A stretch of DNA of 10,075 nucleotides from Baffinella frigidus (lineage: Eukaryota; Cryptophyceae; Cryptomonadales; Baffinellaceae): positions 399,370-409,444 of the forward strand of contig MU646686.1 in NCBI GenBank assembly GCA_026770585.1. The letters are read 5' to 3'. Made by a program: the position numbers and the translations under genes. Below the pieces are notes generated by a model. It saw nothing but the letters and a program-made list of their open reading frames with translations. It did no database searches and was not told the origin of the DNA. Of the stretch, positions 5,877 to 10,010 are shown piece by piece; the stretch's first letter is position 1, and every line of letters starts with the position of its first letter.

Positions 5877-5965
5877 AGACCATTGCATCACTCGACTCAA
5901 GGCTCAAGGGCCTCACTTAGGACCTGTTACGAGAGTAATCAAGGAGAAGAAAAAGAACAAGTGCT
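5877..5965. other. Unique sequence
   Basis: Non-repetitive 89 bp with a purine-rich patch (AAGGAGAAGAAAAAGAACAA). No feature recognised. Confidence 0.35.
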
Positions 5966-5993
5966 GGTCGGGAATGCCGATTGATTCCCGACC
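5966..5993. repeat. 10-bp stem hairpin
   Basis: GGTCGGGAAT (5966-5975) pairs perfectly with ATTCCCGACC (5984-5993) around the loop GCCGATTG. The loop occurs in flipped orientation at 6194-6201. Confidence 0.8.
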
Positions 5994-6030
5994 GTAATCA
6001 CATTCTTGCAGGTTTTGGGTTTCAGGTTCA
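5990..6030 (+). repeat. GACCGTAAT...TTTTGGGTTTC repeat, copy 1
   Basis: 5990-6028 matches 6208-6246 with three differences (GACCGTAATSAC, MTTCTTGCAGG, TTTTGGGTTTCRGG). It leads into the start of the B3 insertion. Confidence 0.8.
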
Positions 6031-6041
6031 CATGGCCATTA

Positions 6042-6142
6042 TCCCTGAAGTGGCGAGTAGGCTTATACGCCGTACCGTAGGGCCCTAGGACCTGACTAGG
6101 ACCTCTTGGGGGTCAATTTTGACCCCCTCGCCACTTAAGGGA
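6042..6142. mobile_element. MITE family B, copy B3 (intact, TA duplication)
   Basis: 101 bp with ends TCCCTGAAGTGGCGAGTAGG and CGCCACTTAAGGGA. TA flanks both sides (6040-6041 and 6143-6144). The core has GGGCCCTAGGACC, and an extra hairpin GGGGGTCAATTTTGACCCCC lies in its right half. Confidence 0.9.
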
Positions 6143-6143
6143 T

Positions 6144-6206
6144 AGCGCTGATTGATAGTATTATAGTGCTGACTAGAAGCGTTGCAGTGCTGACAATCGG
6201 CATTCC
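6144..6206 (-). repeat. 21-bp repeat family, locus 2
   Basis: Three consecutive 21-bp steps begin with AGCGCTGATTGATAG (6144), AGTGCTGACTAGAAG (6165) and AGTGCTGACAATCGG (6186). The first two closely match locus 1. Confidence 0.8.
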
Positions 6207-6207
6207 A

Positions 6208-6266
6208 GACCGTAATGACCTTCTTGCAGGTTTTGGGTTTCGGGTTTCGGGTTTCGGGTTTTGGGT
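6208..6266 (+). repeat. GACCGTAAT repeat copy 2 running into a TTTCGGG tract
   Basis: 6208-6246 is the second copy of the repeat at 5990. It continues with TTTCGGG heptamers to 6266. Confidence 0.75.
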
Positions 6267-6280
6267 CCACTCAGAAGGCT

Positions 6281-6354
6281 GCAGGGACCACTTTTGAACC
6301 GGAATTGGAATTCCGTTGAACAATTGAAGCAGGGACCACTTTTGAACCGGAATT
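6281..6354 (+). repeat. Perfect 26-bp direct repeat
   Basis: GCAGGGACCACTTTTGAACC followed by GGAATT is identical at 6281-6306 and 6329-6354, 48 bp apart. The intervening GGAATTGGAATTCC is itself palindromic. Confidence 0.9.
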
Positions 6355-6367
6355 TTGTTTTGGAAAT

Positions 6368-6391
6368 GGTCACGTTGCCCACGGATATCCG
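6368..6391 (+). repeat. Dispersed GGTCACGTT...GGATATCCG motif
   Basis: 24-nt match, with two mismatches, to the left half of the hairpin at 832-873. The right arm of that hairpin is not preserved here. Confidence 0.65.
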
Positions 6392-6480
6392 GGGGCCAGA
6401 GGTCATCGTAGCTTTCTGAGCGGTAGGGTGTAAGGATTACATGGCGGCCATATTGGTAGTAATAAATGTCTCTCTCTTGA
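6392..6480. other. Unique spacer
   Basis: No gene recognised. Contains the short inverted sequence ATGGCGGCCAT. Confidence 0.35.
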
Positions 6481-6730
6481 GGGTTTCGAGTTTCGGGTTT
6501 TGGGTCTCGGGTTTCGGGTTTGGGGTCTCGGGTTTCGAGTCTCGGGTTTCAGGTTTCAAGTCTCGGCTTTCGGGTTTGGGGTCTCGGGTTTGGGGTCTCG
6601 GGTGTGGGGTCTCATTTCTCGGGTTTCGGGTTTCGGGTTTCGGGTCTCGGTTTTCGGTCTTCGGTTTTCAGGTTTCGGTTCTCGGGTTTCGGTTTTCGGT
6701 TTTCGGGTGCAGGGTGTAGGGTTTAGGGAT
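6481..6730 (+). repeat. TTTCGGG heptamer array
   Basis: G-rich-strand counterpart of the 1343-1857 array: TTTCGGG, TCTCGGG, TTTGGGG, TTTCGAG, TTTTCGG. Open frames of the FGFRVSG type in all three phases are produced by the repeat. Confidence 0.93.
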
Positions 6731-6886
6731 TAGGGTTTGTGGTCTCGGTTTTCGGTTTTCTGGTGTAGGGTAGGGTCTAAGGTTTAAGGATTAGGGATTA
6801 GGGACTAGGGTTTGTGGTTTCAGGCCTCGGCTTTCGGTTTTCGGTTTTCGGGTGCAGGTCTTGGGATTAGGGATTAGGGTTTATGG
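6691..6886 (+). repeat. Three-copy higher-order repeat of mixed heptamers
   Basis: A block with GGTTTTCGGTTTTC, then GGTGYAG, then GATTAGGG units, then GGGTTTRTGG occurs at 6691-6742, 6747-6817 and 6836-6886. Copies differ in how many GGGATTA units they hold. Confidence 0.75.
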
Positions 6887-6973
6887 TTTTGGGGTTAGAG
6901 TTTCACCTTGACGGGTGCCTTCTGCATTTCGATCTCCCCACCTCCTGGGTAACGGTTTAGGGTTTAGAGTGTA
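6887..6973. other. Short unique stretch and TTTAGGG remnant
   Basis: TTCACCTTGACGGGTGCCTTC and neighbouring sequence up to about 6950 is unique. GGTTTAGGGTTTAGAG follows. Confidence 0.4.
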
Positions 6974-7029
6974 GGGCTTAGGGCTTAGGGCTTAGGGCTT
7001 AGGGCTTAGGGCTTAGGGCTTAGGGTTTA
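6974..7029 (+). repeat. Perfect GGGCTTA heptamer run
   Basis: Seven identical GGGCTTA units (6974-7022) followed by one GGGTTTA. The same variant appears in pairs and triples near 8991-9086. Confidence 0.95.
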
Positions 7030-7040
7030 CGGCCCCACGA

Positions 7041-7223
7041 GACAAATTACTGACTATTCTTAAGTTGGCATGCTGGGTTGGCGGTAAAAAAATCCGTCAA
7101 CTTTGGGACGGGCAAGATCCCGGGCTCACCAAATTGGTGAGACCCAAGTTATCCCCGGCCCTCAATAGATTCTTAACAAGAAAACATAAACCCAAACCCC
7201 GAAAGGCGTTAACATCCCGGAAA
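7041..7223. pseudogene. Coding-like island; possible relic of an AMT exon on the minus strand
   Basis: On the plus strand an unrecognised frame is open here, with peptides such as LLTILKLACWVGGKKIRQLW and a Lys/Pro-rich tail. On the minus strand, 7122-7076 resembles the AMT exon at 9975-9910. CGGGATC, TGACGG, TTTTTTT and GCCAACCC occur in the same order, with a 14-15-nt and a 3-nt insertion. Translated in that frame it gives GI, LTDFFTANP against GILTGFFANP. The similarity is short, so this is a tentative relic and the plus-strand frame may be the meaningful one. Confidence 0.3.
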
Positions 7224-7229
7224 GGTGCA

Positions 7230-7276
7230 GGGTTTAGGATCTGGGGTTTAGGGTTTAGGGTTTAGGGTTTAGGGTT
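7230..7276 (+). repeat. TTTAGGG tract
   Basis: Four perfect TTTAGGG units after a GGATCTGG interruption. Confidence 0.9.
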
Positions 7277-7576
7277 GAGAATTTATGGTGTATGGTTCCG
7301 AGGGTTTAGGGTGTGCGTTTCCAGGGTTGGGGGTGAACCTGGCGCCCGCGGAAGTGCGACTGCATCGCCAGGGAATCAGACTGAGAGAGAGCTAGAACCC
7401 GCGCACACCCCGTCCATCTTGCAAAACTGATCCCCATTTGCAAAACCCAGAGTCCAATTTATGCAACACCCCCGATCTCCCTGGTCCCGTAGCAGCTTTT
7501 ACCGGATCCTTGCAAGAATCCGGGAATAATTTCTTTTTTTATTATTTATTCGTACAACCCTACGGTAGAGGGCCCT
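7277..7576. other. Non-repetitive stretch, no gene seen
   Basis: About 300 bp without heptamers or a convincing frame. Contains a near-perfect palindrome CCGGATCCTTGCAAGAATCCGG-type at 7502-7523 (two mismatches) and a T-rich patch. CCTACGGTAGAGGGCCCTATGG at 7560-7580 resembles a MITE A/B core. It lies downstream of the AMT stop codon and may include its 3' region. Confidence 0.45.
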
Positions 7577-7609
7577 ATGGACCTGAGAATTGCTGATGGG
7601 GAGATTCAA

Positions 7610-7680
7610 GGAGATATCCTTGGTTTGGCTGAAAATTACTACAGTACCCGACCCGGTTATAAGCTGCTACGGGCAGCTGG
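7610..7680 (+). repeat. Dispersed repeat with GAAAATTACTACA
   Basis: GAAAATTACTACA (7631-7643), CCCGGTT and a TAAGCTGCTAC-like end align with 890-945. Copy 890-945 has about 13 extra nt in the middle. The plus strand here is open from an ATG at 7577 (MDLRIADGEI). That frame runs into the GA microsatellite and antisense to AMT, so I do not call a gene. Confidence 0.5.
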
Positions 7681-7717
7681 TGGATGTTCTCCCTTTCCAG
7701 GTCTCGTGTTTCGTGTT

Positions 7718-7778
7718 TCAGGTTTCGGATTTAGGGATTATGGTGTGTTTAGAGGGGGGGACGTCGCCGAGAGAGAGA

Positions 7779-7830
<52 letters not shown>

Positions 7831-7918
7831 CGTCACCAGCGCCGGGGATGTTCTCGCCGTGGATCGAGAAGTCGAGGCCTTGCTGCTCGTGCTCCGTCGA
7901 TACCCGCAGCCCCAGCGT
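7718..7918 (-). CDS. AMT: AMT terminal exon (cytosolic regulatory tail) with a microsatellite-encoded extension
   Basis: Follows an acceptor CAG (7921-7919). It encodes TLGLRVSTEHEQQGLDF, then SIHGENIPGAGDA. In AMT transporters this tail contacts the neighbouring subunit and controls opening; the conserved glycine of the G-L/M-D motif is intact here. The frame then crosses the GA/TC microsatellite (7822-7769) as Ser-Leu repeats and ends at TGA (7720-7718), about 66 codons in all. Known tails usually end soon after HGExAY, so the SL-rich part is probably a secondary expansion. Alternatively, the donor-like CTG|GTGACG at about 7838 could mean a further exon. Confidence 0.82.
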
Positions 7919-9975
7919 CTGTCGGGAAATTTAAGGTTTAAGATTTAGATCGCTTCCAGATGCCTATAAAGAATAATCGAAAATTATATTGAAAAAATAA
8001 AAACACAGCCCACCACCTAAACCGTAAGCAGAAGCCATAAGCCAAAAAAATATCTTTGTAATAAAAATACAACCCATCACTTCCAAAAGCTTAAAACGTA
8101 AGCAGAAGCCCTAAGTAAGCAGAAGCCCTGAGTCCTAAAGGTGCGGAGAAATCAAGGTCTTGCTGCTCGTGCTTCGTCGATACCCGCAGCCCCAGCGTCT
8201 GGGATACAGGGGTTAGGGGTTAGATCACTTCCAGCTTGCTCTTGCCCCACAGAGAAGATTCCGGCTGGTTCCGGATTTCAGGTTGAGGTGAAAATTGTGG
8301 TTTCGGGTACAGGGATTAGGGATCAGCGTTCAGGTGAAATTACCTCCTGCTCCTGGGAATTTTTCGCCTTTAGGGGTGAGGGTATAGGGAATAGGGTTGA
8401 GCGTTTAGGGTGTAGGGTGTAGGGTTCAGGGTTCTGGGGTTACGGTTCAAGGTTTAGGGTTGAGGATTTAGGGTTCAGGGATTACGGTTCAAGGTTTAGG
8501 GTTCAGGGGGCATGTTTCAAGGTCCAGGGTTCAGGGGTTGCAGTGTAAGGTTCAGATTTCAGGGGTTACGGTTCAAGGTTCAGGGTTGGGGGTTGAGGGT
8601 GTAGGGGGTTGAGGGTGTCAGGGTTGGGGGGTGAGGGTGTAGGGTTTACCATGTCGATGCCTTTAAGGAGGATTGCTGTGACCACGCCAGACCTTTTTGA
8701 GGGTTTAGGGTTTAGGTTTTAGGGCTCAGCGTTTTGGGTTTCGGGTTTCGGGTTTAGGGTGAAGGGGAATTCAGTGGTAAGGGTAAAAGGAGGGTTGACG
8801 GTGAACGGAGGGTTTGGGAAGGGTGAAAGGTTTAAGTTTGGACCAACCCTAAATACAGGGGTTCGGGTTTCGAGTTTAGGGCTCAGGGGTTCGGTTCAGG
8901 GTTTCGGGGTTAGGATTTAAGACCGGGTTTCGGGTTTCGGGTTCTGGGTTTTGGATTTAGGGTTTAGGGTTTAGGGTTGGACCCCTAAAGGGCTTAGGGT
9001 TTAGGGCTTAGGGTTGAAGAAGAAGAAGAAGCAGAGGGTGTGGTGGACCCCTAAAGGGCTTAGGGTTTAGGGCTTAGGGCTTAGGGTTGAAGAAGAAGAA
9101 GAAGAAGAAGGAGAGGGTGTTGGACCATGCGGCCACGACGACGATTCCGTAGAGCTGCAGCGCGACTTGCATTCCGTTGCCTGGGTATATAGGGGTTGGG
9201 GTTCAGTGTTTATTATCATTATCTTGTTTATTATCATTATCTTGTATCGTTTGGGTTTATTATCATTATCTTGTATCGTTTTTTTTATGGTTTATCATGA
9301 TCGTGTGTCGTTTTTTATTATTATTTTGTATCATTTAAAAAAATTATCATTATTATCATTATTTTGTGTCGCTTTTTTACATGGTTCAAGGTTTTGTTTT
9401 GAGGGGTTTAGGGGTTATGGTTTGGGGTTTAGGGGTTTGGGGTTTGGGGGTTTAGGGTTTGGGGTTTGGGGTTTGGAAGGTGCCAGAGAAGGTGCCAGAC
9501 GCTTGTGGTTCACGGTTTAGCGTTTAGCGTTTAGCGTTTAGTGCTGAGTGTTGATTGTTGATTGTTGATTGTTGAGAGTTGAGAGTGTTGAGTGTTGAGT
9601 GTTGAGTGTTGAGTGTTGAGTGTTGAGTGTTGAGTGTTGAGTGTCGAGTGTGTTGAGTGTTGAGTGTTGAGTGTTGAGTGTTGAGTGTTGAGTGTTGAGT
9701 GTTGAGTGTTGAGTGTTGAGTGTTGAGTGTTGATTGTTGAGTGTTGAGTGTTGAGTGTTTTTGAGTATTTTGAGGTTGATGGTTCATTGTTTATTGTTTG
9801 GAGTTGTGGTGCACCGTACAAGGTTTCTGGTTTCTGGTTTCTGGTTTCTGGTTTCTGGTTGATGGTTTGGGGTTTGGTTGCTTCAGCAGAAGAGAGGGGG
9901 GGGGGTTACCGTAGAAGGCGCCTGATTCCCCCGACACCTCCGGGTTGGCAAAAAAACCCGTCAGGATCCCGCCCA
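7718..9975 (-). CDS. AMT: Ammonium transporter (AMT/Mep/Rh family), 3' part of a split gene
   Basis: AMT proteins are trimeric, mostly 11-helix plasma-membrane channels that move ammonium into the cell. Three exons are visible on the minus strand, in order: 9975-9910 (helix 10 end, VGGILTGFFANPE and GAFYG), 9180 to about 9089 (helix 11, NGMQVALQLYGIVVVAAWS) and 7918-7718 (cytosolic tail, TLGLRVSTEHEQQGLD and HGEN). The first intron is GT-AG, and splicing rebuilds FYG-NGMQ without a gap. The tail closely resembles bacterial AmtB (GLRVPEEQEREGLD, then HGEN). The pore histidine of helix 10 should lie in the exon just upstream, outside the window, as does the rest of the gene. The second intron lacks an obvious GT donor, so the gene may be damaged. 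The codons mostly end in G or C, unlike the introns. Confidence 0.85.
7754..7830. repeat. (GA)n microsatellite flanked by G runs
   Basis: (GA)n from 7769 to 7822 with one interruption (CAG) at 7791. It is bracketed by GGGGGGGACGTCGCC on the left and GGGGGGGGCGTCACC on the right, which are direct repeats of each other. It lies within the AMT terminal exon frame. Confidence 0.95.
7930..8090. other. AT-rich intron-like spacer
   Basis: Contains TAGATCGCTTCCAG (7946-7959), shared with the copy after 8201 (TAGATCACTTCCAG), so the AMT tail duplication includes some intron sequence. Otherwise AT-rich, with no gene. Confidence 0.5.
8024..8127 (+). repeat. GTAAGCAGAAGCC short repeat
   Basis: The 13-mer is identical at 8024-8036, 8098-8110 and 8115-8127. 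It is followed by CATAAG or CCTAAG/CCTGAG. Confidence 0.9.
8091..8198 (-). pseudogene. Duplicated AMT tail exon with Gly-to-Asp change
   Basis: 8146-8201 matches 7866-7921 with 4 differences in 56 nt, including the acceptor CAG (8201-8199). It reads TLGLRVSTKHEQQDLDFS, so Glu becomes Lys and the conserved Gly becomes Asp. After FS homology is lost, the HGEN part is replaced by APLGLRASAYLG, and the frame stops at TAA (8093-8091). Transcription from the right meets this copy before the intact one. It may be a dead duplicate or an alternative terminal exon. Confidence 0.75.
8202..8374. other. Intronic unique sequence with short GGGGTTA pieces
   Basis: Mixed unique sequence and short G-rich heptamer remnants. 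No exon recognised on either strand. Confidence 0.4.
8375..8648 (+). repeat. GGGTTCA/GGGTTGA heptamer array with 42-bp higher-order period
   Basis: Degenerate TTTAGGG relatives: GGGTTCA, GGTTACG, GGGTGTA, GGGTTGA. TTACGGTTCAAGGTT occurs at 8440, 8482 and 8566, that is at steps of 42 and 84 nt (six and twelve heptamers). Confidence 0.85.
8649..8698. other. 50-bp unique island inside heptamer arrays
   Basis: ACCATGTCGATGCCTTTAAGG and what follows is non-repetitive. A tiny frame (MSMPLRRIAVTTPDLFEG) runs into TTTAGGG and stops; it is not called as a gene. Confidence 0.35.
8699..8978 (+). repeat. Mixed TTTAGGG / TTTCGGG tracts
   Basis: TTTAGGG at 8700-8725, TTTCGGG at 8737-8752, then the 78-bp dispersed repeat, then TTTCGGG and TTTAGGG to 8978. 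Confidence 0.88.
8793..8870 (+). repeat. 78-bp dispersed repeat, copy 2
   Basis: Gap-free partner of 5525-5602 with about 10 mismatches. It is followed by TTTCGAG/TTTAGGG, whereas copy 1 is followed by TTTAGGG. Confidence 0.85.
8979..9126 (+). repeat. Tandem duplication at the AMT helix-11 exon boundary
   Basis: Unit 1 (8979-9044, 66 bp) and unit 2 (9045-9121, 77 bp) both run GGACCCCTAAAGGGCTTAGG, then GGGCTTA heptamers, (GAA)n, AGAGGGTG. A third start GGACC is at 9122. Unit 2 has one more GGGCTTA and (GAA)7 instead of (GAA)5. On the minus strand the (GAA)7 encodes poly-Phe of AMT helix 11, so unit 1 is a copy of the exon end. Confidence 0.88.
9089..9180 (-). CDS. AMT: AMT exon (helix 11)
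   Basis: Begins after the CAG at 9183-9181. It encodes GNGMQVALQLYGIVVVAAWS, then NTLS and seven Phe from (TTC)7 at 9109-9089. AAWS and the hydrophobic run match helix 11 of AMT proteins (ITIVWSG in AmtB). The frame then reads AAC CCT AAG CCC and stops at 9076-9074. No GT donor is seen between the helix and this stop, so the true 3' boundary is uncertain. About 13 residues are expected between WS and the GLRV motif, which would place it near 9083. Confidence 0.85.
9209..9377 (+). repeat. AT-rich TTTATTATCATTATCTTG repeat
   Basis: TTTATTATCATTATCTTG with a TATCGTTT tail recurs irregularly three times (9210, 9227, 9257). More degenerate copies (TTTATCATGATCGTGTGTCG, TTATTTTGTATCATTT) follow to 9377. 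Intronic. Confidence 0.8.
9395..9500 (+). repeat. TTTGGGG / TTTAGGGG tract and GAAGGTGCCAGA direct repeat
   Basis: 9400-9476 holds TTTAGGGG, TTTGGGG and TTTGGGGG units. GAAGGTGCCAGA then occurs twice in succession (about 9477-9499). Confidence 0.85.
9515..9756 (+). repeat. Heptamer array grading from GTTTAGC to GTTGAGT
   Basis: About 34 heptamers in almost unbroken register: GTTTAGC x3, GTTTAGT, GCTGAGT, GTTGATT x3, GTTGAGA x2, then mostly GTTGAGT. Only two GT dinucleotide insertions (9585-9586 and 9650-9651) shift the phase. The STLNTQH-type frames on the minus strand are repeat by-products. Confidence 0.93.
9822..9856 (+). repeat. GGTTTCT heptamer run
   Basis: Five perfect GGTTTCT units followed by GGTTGAT and GGTTTGG. 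Lies just inside the 5' end of the AMT intron. Confidence 0.92.
9910..9975 (-). CDS. AMT: AMT internal exon (helix 10 end and following loop)
   Basis: 66-bp exon. A CAG acceptor at 9978-9976 is followed by TG GGC GGG ATC CTG ACG, and the exon ends in TAC G before the donor GTAACC (9909-9904). It encodes (x)VGGILTGFFANPE, then SGESGAFYG. VGGILTGFFA aligns without gaps to VGCIMTGIFA of E. coli AmtB helix 10, and GAFYGN is a common AMT motif. The first codon is split (phase 2-3 bases here), so one base comes from an exon beyond 10075. Confidence 0.88.
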
Positions 9976-10010
9976 CTGTTTTCGGGTTTGGTGGTTAGGG
10001 TTTGGTGTTT
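9976..10010 (-). other. 3' end of an upstream AMT intron
   Basis: Ends in CCCGAAAACAG at 9976 on the minus strand, immediately before the AMT exon. Contains GGTTAGGG/TTTCGGG remnants. The intron start lies beyond 10075. Confidence 0.65.

Larger units (their letters stand above)
7919..9088 (-). other. Putative second AMT intron, heptamer-filled
   Basis: Separates the helix-11 exon from the tail exon. The acceptor side is good: a pyrimidine-rich stretch then TTTCCCGACAG at 7929-7919. The donor side is an expanded heptamer/GAA duplication without GT. The interval also holds the duplicated tail exon (8198-8091), a 42-bp higher-order repeat and the 78-bp dispersed repeat. Confidence 0.55.
9181..9909 (-). 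other. AMT intron filled with heptamer and AT-rich repeats
   Basis: 729-bp intron from GTAACC (9909) to TATATACCCAG (9181). Phase 1: TAC-G joined to GC-AAC restores Gly-Asn. It contains the GGTTTCT run, the GTTGAGT heptamer array, a TTTGGGG tract and an AT-rich repeat, so nearly all of it is simple repeat. Confidence 0.8.

Noticed and set aside
7680-7706. Third copy of the AMT tail (GAGAACATCC on the minus strand)
   Set aside because: Only about 10 nt match exactly to GAGAACATCCCC of the tail exon and the surrounding sequence does not continue the homology convincingly.
7577-7948. 123-codon plus-strand frame starting MDLRIADGEI
   Set aside because: It runs through the GA microsatellite as Arg-Glu repeats and then antisense through the AMT tail exon. 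Its first 40 codons overlap a dispersed repeat.
8141-8422. 93-codon plus-strand frame
   Set aside because: It lies antisense to the duplicated AMT tail exon and continues into heptamer repeats.
9524-9821. Minus-strand frames of STLNTQH repeats
   Set aside because: Translation of the GTTGAGT heptamer array inside the AMT intron.
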